From an uncultured Lachnospiraceae bacterium (GTDB taxonomy: Bacteria; Bacillota; Clostridia; Lachnospirales; Lachnospiraceae), in assembly GCA_902767235.1 (NCBI GenBank), contig CACXGR010000282.1:1-10224 (forward strand): a stretch of DNA of 10,224 nt, written 5' to 3'. A program made the position numbers and the translations under genes. Of this stretch, positions 1 through 5,720 are shown one piece after another. Numbering within the stretch: the first letter of the stretch is position 1; each line of letters starts with the position of its first letter. The notes beneath the pieces were generated by a model. That model did no database searches and had not been told where the DNA came from. It worked only from the letters and a program-made list of their open reading frames with translations.

Positions 1-772
1 GAAGATTACCCAGGCCGAACTTGCCGAAAAGGTCGGTCTTTCGAACAGCGCCCTCAGCAGATATCTGCAGGGCGGCACGAAGAATCTGGGTGATGGTTTC
101 ATCATCCGGATCGCCAAGTACTTTGACGTTTCAACCGACTTCCTTCTTGGTGAAACAGATATTCCGGACCGGAAGAATTATGACATAGAAGAGCTCGGGC
201 TCTCCGCGGAAACAGCAAAACTCCTGTATACCGGAAAGGTCGATGCCTCCGTTCTGAACCAGCTGATCGAGCATCCACGCTTTCCGCAGCTGCTGCTACT
301 GTTGGCGCGGTATCGGGACGAGACCATGATCGCCGGAATCAATGCGATGAACCAGGTGATGAATTTCTCCCGTTCCTATATTATCAGTCAGGCTAAAATT
401 CACCCTGAAGATGCCGAGGCCGCCGGGGAAGCTGCAAAGGCACTGCAGCTGCTTAGTACTCCTTCTGTCACAGCGGATACAAATGCGATTCAAGCTCTTT
501 TCATGCAGATTGCCCGCGATATCAAGAGGAATGCTGAATCGACGGCTGAGGACAAGCAAAAGGCAACAGCCGAAGTATTGAATCGCCTGCGTGCAAATCT
601 GACCAAGGATGGGGAGGCGGTGGATCTCAGTAAGCTGACCGCCGAGGATCTGACCGCTGCGGTCATAAAGACCATTTCGGAAGCAGGTGTACCGGAAGAA
701 ATGCTCTCATCGCTTGGCATCAGTTTTCTGGATTTGCTTAACGCTCTGAAGGATCCGGATCATGACGAATGA
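1..772 (+). CDS. XRE-family helix-turn-helix regulator, 5' end outside window
   Basis: The open frame runs from the window edge (first full codon at base 2) to TGA at 770-772, giving 256 visible residues and no start codon. Visible residues 2-50 (ITQAELAEKVGLSNSALSRY ... FDVSTDFLLG) are a classic XRE/Cro-C1 DNA-binding domain. Probably only some 10-20 N-terminal residues are missing. The remaining roughly 200 residues are helical and charged, with no domain I recognise, and may serve as a sensor or oligomerisation region. An internal TTG at 302 could be taken for a start, but it would cut off the HTH domain. The gene overlaps the following sigma-factor gene by 11 bases, so the two are probably co-translated. 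The family assignment is firm; the ligand and targets are unknown. A regulator plus sigma factor pair of this kind is common on integrative elements, which is inference here. Confidence 0.9.
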   Translation, partial: KITQAELAEKVGLSNSALSRYLQGGTKNLGDGFIIRIAKYFDVSTDFLLGETDIPDRKNYDIEELGLSAETAKLLYTGKVDASVLNQLIEHPRFPQLLLLLARYRDETMIAGINAMNQVMNFSRSYIISQAKIHPEDAEAAGEAAKALQLLSTPSVTADTNAIQALFMQIARDIKRNAESTAEDKQKATAEVLNRLRANLTKDGEAVDLSKLTAEDLTAAVIKTISEAGVPEEMLSSLGISFLDLLNALKDPDHDE

Positions 773-1379
773 AGAACTCTGCATGCTGGCGCAGGAAGGA
801 AACGCCGATGCAGAGGAGGAGCTGATTTGTAATTTGCTGCCATCACTGCAGGCGTTGGCTGCAAAATTTGAAGTACAGTACTCCGGACTTCAGATCGAAT
901 CTGACGATCTATTGCAGGAAGGCTCTATTGGATTTTTAAGGGCTGTCCATTCCTTCCGTCCGGAAAAAGGGAATCTGTTCCAGACCTACGCATCCCGGGT
1001 TTCCGAAAACGCGATGATGGACTATATCCGAAAATGCGCATCCGCTATTCCTTCTACAGGTCAGATGCTGAGCCTTGACGTCGAACCGAATAACGATCAG
1101 GACAATAATGAGAGCAGTTTTTACGACAGGCTTTTTTCGGAATACACAAAAACCCCAGAGCAGATTTGTATTGAGAAGGAGACCTACGAAGAAATCCATC
1201 ACGCGCTGAATATGATCTCCCTCAGGGAAAGCACATACCTCCGCTACCGCTACGGTTTTGATGACGATCTTCTCCACGACAGGGAAGAGACTGCGGCGCA
1301 TTTCCATTTAAGTGAGAGCCGCGCAAGAAGTATTGAGCGTACCGCTCTTGATAATGTCCGTCTGGAACTCCCATGGTGA
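762..1379 (+). CDS. Sigma-70 family RNA polymerase sigma factor, small accessory type
   Basis: This 205-residue protein has the two core sigma modules and no region 1 or 3. Residues about 18-92 correspond to region 2: SDDLLQEGSIGFLRAVHSF is followed by RPEKGNLFQTYASRVSENAM, matching the DLIQEGxIGLxRAVxxFDPxKGxxFxTYA core-binding and -10-recognition signature. Residues about 145-201 correspond to region 4: ISLRESTYLRYRYGFDD followed by an HTH (ETAAHFHLSESRARSIERTAL) that would contact the -35 element. The linker (about 105-140) is acidic and Asn/Asp-rich. ATG 762 is preceded by AAGGA at good spacing and lies inside the end of the XRE gene. It probably redirects RNA polymerase to element-specific promoters, controlled by the upstream regulator; that role is inferred. 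The protein is longer than a typical ECF factor by virtue of its linker and resembles the sigma factors of Bacillota integrative elements. Confidence 0.88.
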   Translation: MTNEELCMLAQEGNADAEEELICNLLPSLQALAAKFEVQYSGLQIESDDLLQEGSIGFLRAVHSFRPEKGNLFQTYASRVSENAMMDYIRKCASAIPSTGQMLSLDVEPNNDQDNNESSFYDRLFSEYTKTPEQICIEKETYEEIHHALNMISLRESTYLRYRYGFDDDLLHDREETAAHFHLSESRARSIERTALDNVRLELPW

Positions 1380-1532
1380 TACTGATCCAATCTCGTTTTA
1401 GTATACCTCTATCCTCAATCCGGCCCGGAATCGGCGCCGTGACATAAGTCACGCCACCGTTCCTTTTGCGTCGTTCAAACGTACGCTTCCAGCAAGGAAA
1501 GGAAGCGACCTTTTCACGCCGCAACGCAATAG

Positions 1533-1567
1533 CAGCAGCCTGTGCTTCGAAGTGGCACACGCTGCTG
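1533..1567. repeat. Inverted repeat, 13-bp arms with one mismatch
   Basis: The arms 1533-1545 (CAGCAGCCTGTGC) and 1555-1567 (GCACACGCTGCTG) pair except at one position, around a 9-base loop. A CTTCGAAG palindrome spans the loop junction. There is no T-tract on either side, so a terminator is unlikely. Confidence 0.65.
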
Positions 1568-1598
1568 TTTTGCTGCTGTCTTTCGGATAAAGGTATAA

Positions 1599-1628
1599 CA
1601 CACTAGACTTTGCAAGCAAAGTCGTGTG
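1599..1628. repeat. Long near-perfect inverted repeat with TA bulge
   Basis: CACAC (1599-1603), a TA bulge, then GACTTTGC (1606-1613) pairs across a 2-base AA centre with GCAAAGTC (1616-1623) and GTGTG (1624-1628). That gives 13 pairs in 30 bases. Such a tight cruciform beside a second hairpin starting at the next base is the kind of structure recognised by a relaxase or replication protein; this role is inferred. Confidence 0.7.
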
Positions 1629-1653
1629 CCAAAAGGAACGCTGTTCCCTTTGG
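1629..1653. repeat. Inverted repeat abutting the 1599-1628 hairpin
   Basis: CCAAAAGGAAC (1629-1639) and GTTCCCTTTGG (1643-1653) form an 11-bp stem with one mismatch and a 3-base loop GCT. The mismatch would be a G-U wobble in a minus-strand transcript. It begins immediately where the previous repeat ends. Confidence 0.65.
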
Positions 1654-1760
1654 AAACCCATGCCACGAAACCTCTGGTTTCTTTGGATTCTTCCTGCCAA
1701 ACAGGACAGAGGACACATTGGCTCACCGTTTCATGTCTCCAACTCTACTCTGCCCTGTTT

Positions 1761-1804
1761 GAATGTCTTGCCTTTCTTCTGTCCACATCCCCGGCAAGAC
1801 ATTC
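1761..1804. repeat. Perfect 12-bp inverted repeat with 20-base spacer
   Basis: GAATGTCTTGCC (1761-1772) is the exact reverse complement of GGCAAGACATTC (1793-1804). It lies about 40 bases beyond the 3' end of the minus-strand methyltransferase-like gene. With no T-tract it is a poor terminator, so a protein-binding or transfer-origin role is as likely. Confidence 0.65.
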
Positions 1805-1841
1805 CTGATCCCTTGTAATTCTTATCGATATCAAAAATGCA

Positions 1842-2513
1842 TCACCAGATAAACGGGATCATCCGGTACTTCACTTTGTCCTTATACTCTGCATATCCGG
1901 CAAGTCCTTCGGCGAGGACTTCCTCCTCGTTCTGGATCCGCTTCACGATGATCGGAATATAGAAAAGCATAATGACAAATGAGAGCACGGAACCCAGGAC
2001 CAGCGGCATGGAAAGAAATAGCAGCACTGTTGCCATGTACATCGGATGACGGACAATCCCGTAAAGCCCGGTATCGATCACTTTCTGGTCTTCCTGGACT
2101 TCGATTGTCCGGGAAAGGAAGGTGTTCTCCCTCAGCACTTCCGCATAAAGCGCATAGGCCGACAAGAACAAAACTGCTCCGACGACACTGACCGCCCATG
2201 GCAGCATCAGGAATTTGAAACGGAAGCTTAAGGCTGCGGAAATAAACGCAGCAAGGAACATGATCCCGGAAAACAGGATGACCGTACGCTGCTCGGGCTC
2301 TTCCTCTTTGGCATTCAGCCTCTTCCTCAGAAGCTCGGGATTATTCCGTATCATGATCAGACCCGCGATGAACATCGGCACAAATAGAATGATGATCAGA
2401 AGCCAACCCTGAGGATACCGAAACGTCCATGCAGGAAGAAACAGCAGAAGGCCGACAGCAATAAGGCCTGCAAAAAATTTTGTCAGTGCCTGTTTGAATA
2501 GTTCTTGATTCAT
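1842..2513 (-). CDS. Isoprenylcysteine carboxyl methyltransferase-family membrane protein
   Basis: This 223-residue integral membrane protein has hydrophobic segments near 12-30, 36-55, 79-96, 104-125 and 160-190. Its C-terminal part carries the ICMT/PEMT-like signature: GLYGIVRHPMY at 149-159, where the His-Pro pair lies in the S-adenosylmethionine pocket of the family. It continues with the family's conserved tail at 192-223 (RIQNEEEVL, then GLAGYAEYKDKVKYRMIPFIW). Bacterial members of this length are usually annotated only as methyltransferase-family proteins, and the substrate (a lipid, an isoprenoid or a small thiol/phenol) cannot be inferred. ATG 2513 has GGAGG at good spacing and overlaps the hydrolase stop by four bases (ATGA). 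It is therefore the third gene of the TetR-hydrolase operon and is probably controlled by TetR. I see no clear terminator after it. Confidence 0.85.
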   Translation of the reverse strand: MNQELFKQALTKFFAGLIAVGLLLFLPAWTFRYPQGWLLIIILFVPMFIAGLIMIRNNPELLRKRLNAKEEEPEQRTVILFSGIMFLAAFISAALSFRFKFLMLPWAVSVVGAVLFLSAYALYAEVLRENTFLSRTIEVQEDQKVIDTGLYGIVRHPMYMATVLLFLSMPLVLGSVLSFVIMLFYIPIIVKRIQNEEEVLAEGLAGYAEYKDKVKYRMIPFIW

Positions 2514-3331
2514 GATGATACCTCCGGCAGTTTTTTGATAAACTCACGGATGATCCGATTCACTTCTGATGGTTTATCGGTGTTAGAGTTATGGCCTGCA
2601 CCTTCGATCCAGTAGATCGGCAGGTGTTCTTTATTCGCCCATCGGCGGTTATAGCTTTTTGCGGAACCCGCTTGATCTTTCTTCCCACAGATCAGGATCG
2701 CCGGACAATCGATCAAATAGGGCAGATCCGCTTCCATCGCATCCGCCAGCATCCTGTAGCCATGACCGGCCAGTCTGCAATATTCGTCTTTGGTATATGT
2801 ATTGATAAACCCTTCCATGAGAGAGCGTCCGTACTCCGTCTGCGCGCACCCTTTCGCGCCAGCCTTCATAAGTTCCCTCCAGGGATAGGCACGGTACATG
2901 GGTTCGGTTCTTTTCAAAAGCCAGATCTCAGCTGCTGTCACATAACTGCGTTTGAGCGGTGCGGAGTCGATAGAAATAAAGCCGGCTGCTTCCCCCGGAT
3001 ATTTCTCAAGGAAGCATTGAGAAACGTATCCGCCCATGGATTGCCCGATCAGGACAGGATGACGGATGCCTTCCTTTTCCAGAATCTCATGCAGCCAGGC
3101 CGTTTTATCCATCAGGATGAAGTTCAGCTTAAAGGGCCTGGAGGCCGCGTGTCCCGGAGCGTCCCATACGAGAAGATTATAATCCTGCTCAAAGGCTTCA
3201 ATCTGTTTATCAAACAGGTGATGACCCGCCGTAAGCCCGGGTAAAAGAACCATCGTCCTGCGTCCCGGAAAGATTTCGTTTGTCCAGTAATGGATCGTCC
3301 CGCAGGATGTGGAAAATGTCTTTTCTGTCAT
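2510..3331 (-). CDS. Alpha/beta-fold hydrolase
   Basis: This 273-residue soluble enzyme has a full catalytic set. The oxyanion-region motif LPGLTAGHH lies at 30-38 and WDAPGH at 56-61. The nucleophile elbow GQSMG is at 96-100 (Ser98), the likely acid Asp219 sits in CGKKD, and His247 in GAGHNSN. Length and motif order match the esterase/lipase/C-C hydrolase superfamily; the substrate is unknown. The frame is open back to 3373, but ATG 3331 is preferred because AGGGGG lies seven bases upstream and the ATG overlaps the TetR stop as ATGA. Upstream codons would run inside the TetR gene without a ribosome binding site. The gene lies between TetR and the membrane methyltransferase. It may process a compound, lipid or ester sensed by that TetR, which is inference. 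Confidence 0.9.
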   Translation of the reverse strand: MTEKTFSTSCGTIHYWTNEIFPGRRTMVLLPGLTAGHHLFDKQIEAFEQDYNLLVWDAPGHAASRPFKLNFILMDKTAWLHEILEKEGIRHPVLIGQSMGGYVSQCFLEKYPGEAAGFISIDSAPLKRSYVTAAEIWLLKRTEPMYRAYPWRELMKAGAKGCAQTEYGRSLMEGFINTYTKDEYCRLAGHGYRMLADAMEADLPYLIDCPAILICGKKDQAGSAKSYNRRWANKEHLPIYWIEGAGHNSNTDKPSEVNRIIREFIKKLPEVSS

Positions 3332-3954
3332 TTGAATTCCCCCTGTGGTTTCCGAAGATAGACGGATTTCCAAAAAGCCAGGAGCTTCTGGAAGCCGCGC
3401 TCCATCTCGTCAAAGTCCATGGCTCCTCGCTGCAGGAATTCCCAGAGATATCCTTCTGATGCCCAGTACATTTCCATGTACATCATGTTCAGGTCGATAC
3501 CGGGGATGAAGTCATCCGGATTGACTTCCTGAAGCTTCCGCCTGGCGTGGATAGAAAGATATCCGTTCATGCTTTTCTGGATCTCACCAGCTACCTCAGG
3601 ATCTTTTTCATAGAACGCCTTCACCGCGAAGAGCGCCATATCGGGATACCGGCGGGTAATGCGCATCTTCGCCTGCATGCCATAGTTCATACTGTCAAAA
3701 AGATCTTTCTGTTCATAGCAGCCGCTTTTCTCCATTTCTTCCACTGTGACCCTGGCGCAGGTATCCCAGAGGAAGAGATAGAGCTCTTTCTTGTTGTGAA
3801 AATAATGAAATAGGAGGGCCTTGCTGATCCCGGCTGCCTCCGCGATCTCGCTCATGGGGCTCTTTTTGTAAGTATTCTGAGAGAAAACGTGGAGGCCGGC
3901 GTTCAACATCGCCTGCTGCTTCTCCTCAGGAAGGGAATAGAATTTTGGATTCAT
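3328..3954 (-). CDS. TetR/AcrR-family transcriptional repressor
   Basis: This 208-residue protein has an N-terminal TetR DNA-binding domain. Residues 12-60 read KQQAMLNAGLHVF, then MSEIAEAAGISKALLFHYFHNKKELY, with the typical helix-turn-helix and the HYFxNKxxL close. The C-terminal roughly 140 residues are helical and variable, as expected for the ligand-binding and dimerisation domain. Start choice: GTG at 3960 is in frame, but GGAGG stands five bases before ATG 3954, so 3954 is used. It is the first gene of a three-gene operon coupled by ATGA overlaps to the hydrolase and then the methyltransferase. Half-sites TTGACCGA/TCGGTCAA in and after the promoter just upstream suggest autoregulation. 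The ligand is unknown. Confidence 0.92.
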   Translation of the reverse strand: MNPKFYSLPEEKQQAMLNAGLHVFSQNTYKKSPMSEIAEAAGISKALLFHYFHNKKELYLFLWDTCARVTVEEMEKSGCYEQKDLFDSMNYGMQAKMRITRRYPDMALFAVKAFYEKDPEVAGEIQKSMNGYLSIHARRKLQEVNPDDFIPGIDLNMMYMEMYWASEGYLWEFLQRGAMDFDEMERGFQKLLAFWKSVYLRKPQGEFK

Positions 3955-3965
3955 AGGCACCTCCG

Positions 3966-4007
3966 TTAACCGATTCGGTCAATGATCATTCTAAGGCCGT
4001 TGACCGA
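3966..4007. promoter_or_regulatory. Candidate TetR operator cluster
   Basis: Reading the plus strand, TTAACCGATTCGGTCAA (3966-3982) is a near-perfect 17-base palindrome. A further half-site TTGACCGA at 4000-4007 is the exact reverse complement of TCGGTCAA at 3975-3982. Between them AATGATCATT (3981-3990) is a perfect 10-base palindrome. The cluster covers the spacer, -10 and start region of the predicted promoter, where a repressor would block transcription. Assignment to this TetR rests on position and symmetry only. Confidence 0.6.
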
Positions 4008-4016
4008 TTTTGAGAA
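3988..4016 (-). promoter_or_regulatory. Predicted promoter of the TetR-hydrolase-methyltransferase operon
   Basis: On the minus strand a -35-like TTCTCA (4016-4011) is followed after 17 bases by TAGAAT (3993-3988), a good sigma-A -10 box. Transcription would start near 3981, about 27 bases before ATG 3954. The spacer contains one TetR-type half-site. The -35 box is weak. Confidence 0.45.
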
Positions 4017-4093
4017 GACCCATAAATCAAAAATCCAGAGCCAAACATCCGTAAAATCGATGTCCGGCTCCGGAAAGAATCCCATATCATCCC

Positions 4094-4912
4094 TCATTCC
4101 GGTATGTTTCTGTAGAGTCTGACAGCAATATAAGCGATCACCCCTGTCCACACAGCTGCCCAGATCTCGACTGTCCACAACGGTACCACACCTCTCTGAT
4201 ACAGGGCAGGGAAAGTATCCATCAGCATGTGCAAAAGAATGGCCAGCGGCAGGTACCCCTTTTTTGCGTTCTTGACGCCGAAAAACACAATGACCGTCAG
4301 TCCGATATGCAGGAGCATTGCAAACAGCCGTTCAAGGACATTCATCGCCATCATCCCATAATTGAACGCAGCAGCGGCCTGAACGGTCGGAAGCGCAGCG
4401 GCTGCCGTATCCTTGGTGATTTTCAATGCGCTTAATGCTCCTTCAACCGATCCCCTGGAGAACATGACCGCAACTGCAAGATACGTGATCATGGCAGGAA
4501 GGATGACAGCCAGTATCTCGATCCCGCCGTGGCCGATGCCGTACAGAACCGCGTTTTCACGGGTACGGTTCTTTTTCATGATGTATTTCAGAACGATATA
4601 CCGTCCACACTCCTCAAAAACACCTGCCATGAGGGTTCCGTAAAGGACGAAAGCGACGGTGTTTCCGTTGATGAATTGCGAAACGGGGTTGTCAGCAATA
4701 ATGAAGACATAATGCGCGCCAAGCTCCAGTACGCGTGCAGAAACGATAAACCCTATGGCACCTGCAATCAGATAGCTGATATTTGTCCGCTGTTTATACT
4801 TCCTGCGCCAGCAGATGAAGAAAATGACAGGGATCGTGATCATCAAAACGGCCGTGATGATCAGAGAGGGGATACTGCTTTTCCCAATGACGATGGTCTC
4901 AAATTCCGTCAT
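4094..4912 (-). CDS. YhfC-family intramembrane protease (putative glutamic type)
   Basis: This 272-residue polytopic membrane protein has about seven to eight hydrophobic segments (near 13-35, 47-72, 84-99, 122-150, 190-213, 219-236, 245-264). Conserved polar residues sit within them: Glu100-Glu101 and Arg104 in FEECGRY, GHGGIE at 127-132, Glu194-Arg195, His202 in LLHIGL, and HMLMD at 228-232. The EExxR and HxxxD pattern is that of the PrsW/CPBP-like glutamic intramembrane proteases, and this arrangement matches the YhfC family. YhfC proteins are mostly uncharacterised and protease activity is predicted from these motifs. ATG 4912 has GGAGG upstream and overlaps the MerR stop by ATGA, so the two are translationally coupled. 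That context makes the membrane-anchored MerR protein a natural candidate substrate, which is inference. Confidence 0.85.
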   Translation of the reverse strand: MTEFETIVIGKSSIPSLIITAVLMITIPVIFFICWRRKYKQRTNISYLIAGAIGFIVSARVLELGAHYVFIIADNPVSQFINGNTVAFVLYGTLMAGVFEECGRYIVLKYIMKKNRTRENAVLYGIGHGGIEILAVILPAMITYLAVAVMFSRGSVEGALSALKITKDTAAAALPTVQAAAAFNYGMMAMNVLERLFAMLLHIGLTVIVFFGVKNAKKGYLPLAILLHMLMDTFPALYQRGVVPLWTVEIWAAVWTGVIAYIAVRLYRNIPE

Positions 4913-5634
4913 TTGCAGTCACCTCCCCAGACTTCGACGCAAAAGCCTTTGTGGCCGCATGCAGTGCAGGTCAGCTTTCGGGTATTCGGTGTATGGTTCG
5001 CCCAAAAAGCTTCCTTCAGTGTCGGCTTGAACACCTCGTGGCATTCCGGGCAGATGTATTCTACATGCCTGAAGTAGTACCTGCTGACCAGAATTCCCCA
5101 GGGAATCGCCACAAGTGCCCAAACGGCAAACGGCCACCAGATGCCTTTGGCGATCCAGATAATAATGGAAAACCATTGCAGTGCCGTGACAGGGATCCCG
5201 GTCAGGATTATCATCCAGCGCATTCGTTTCAGTTTCTTCTTACCTTCCATGATAACTGCTATGTCACCGATAGATTCGAGGGAGAATGACTCCTGTATTT
5301 TCAATCCGTTTTTCAGCTCACGCAGCTTTTCCAGTTTTTCCTGCTTATCAGAGATTTCATCCGAAAGAGCTTTCTCCTGCTGTTCAATCAGCAATGAGAT
5401 CACTTTCTCCGGATGCTCTTCCTTCAGGATCTGAGAGATAGCGTCGATCGGAAGATCCAAGTTTCTCAGGAAGCAGATGATCTTCATGCGCTTCAGATCG
5501 TCATCTGAATAGAGCCGTCTCCCGCCTTCTGAAAGCTCGCTGGGGATCAGAATGCCTCTGGTATCATAATACTGAACTGTCCGGACTGTAACGCCGCAGA
5601 GCTTAGCAAGTTCTCCCGTCGTGTATTTTGACAT
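4909..5634 (-). CDS. MerR-family regulator with two membrane helices and C-terminal zinc ribbon
   Basis: This 241-residue fusion has three parts. Residues 4-70 are a MerR winged helix: YTTGELAKLCGVTVRTVQYY, then the RRLYSDDDLKRM wing. A coiled coil follows at 72-115, the usual dimerisation helix. In place of a soluble ligand pocket, residues 140-161 and 165-184 form two strongly hydrophobic helices rich in Trp and Ile. The C-terminal tail carries four cysteines in two pairs (CPEC at 195-198, CTAC at 223-226), a probable zinc ribbon. With two crossings, the HTH and the ribbon would both be cytoplasmic. A GTG at 5643 is in frame, but it lies inside the AGGAGGT site that serves ATG 5634. The gene is the first of a two-gene operon with the YhfC protease and may be autoregulated from the operator-like repeat upstream. 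Confidence 0.88.
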   Translation of the reverse strand: MSKYTTGELAKLCGVTVRTVQYYDTRGILIPSELSEGGRRLYSDDDLKRMKIICFLRNLDLPIDAISQILKEEHPEKVISLLIEQQEKALSDEISDKQEKLEKLRELKNGLKIQESFSLESIGDIAVIMEGKKKLKRMRWMIILTGIPVTALQWFSIIIWIAKGIWWPFAVWALVAIPWGILVSRYYFRHVEYICPECHEVFKPTLKEAFWANHTPNTRKLTCTACGHKGFCVEVWGGDCK

Positions 5635-5658
5635 AGCGTTCACCTCCTTTCGCCACGT

Positions 5659-5701
5659 ATCTTACTACATGACGCTGCGTAACAAGCAATACCTTACGCA
5701 G
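5659..5701 (-). promoter_or_regulatory. MerR-type promoter with inverted repeat
   Basis: On the minus strand TTGCTT (5689-5684) and TAAGAT (5664-5659) are separated by 19 bases. That overlong spacing is characteristic of promoters activated by MerR proteins, which untwist the spacer. A perfect 8-bp inverted repeat CTGCGTAA (5675-5682)/TTACGCAG (5694-5701), with an 11-base centre, overlaps the -35 box. The predicted start is about 18 bases before ATG 5634, just ahead of AGGAGG. The repeat does not sit centrally in the spacer as in classical MerR operators, so the exact boxes are uncertain. Confidence 0.5.
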
Positions 5702-5720
5702 GGTGATTTTCAAAAAATGG

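Larger units (their letters stand above)
1380..1841. other. Gene-free, hairpin-dense region, possible transfer origin or structured RNA
   Basis: I see no convincing gene here; short ORFs on both strands lack ribosome binding sites and family features. At least eight non-overlapping inverted repeats follow one another: 1438-1443/1448-1453, 1484-1490/1501-1507, 1533-1545/1555-1567 (one mismatch), 1599-1613/1616-1628 (TA bulge), 1629-1639/1643-1653 (one mismatch), 1667-1672/1676-1681, 1692-1696/1702-1706 and 1761-1772/1793-1804. None is followed by a T-tract that would make it a clear intrinsic terminator. The stretch separates the plus-strand XRE/sigma pair from the minus-strand operons. Dense inverted repeats beside accessory regulators fit an oriT or mobilisation region of an integrative element, or a structured non-coding RNA. 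The sequence alone does not decide between them. Confidence 0.5.

Noticed and set aside
1530..1810. CRISPR array or direct repeats among the intergenic repeats
   Set aside because: The repeats are inverted and differ from each other; no regularly spaced direct repeat is present.
1449..1818. Short ORFs of 60-112 codons on both strands across the intergenic region
   Set aside because: They overlap one another, lack ribosome binding sites and family features, and are explained by the inverted repeats.
2591..3244. 217-codon plus-strand ORF
   Set aside because: It lies entirely antisense to the clearly coding alpha/beta hydrolase gene and has no recognisable domain or binding site.
4529..5077. 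182-codon plus-strand ORF
   Set aside because: It is the shadow of the YhfC and MerR genes, whose motifs and ribosome binding sites are convincing on the other strand.
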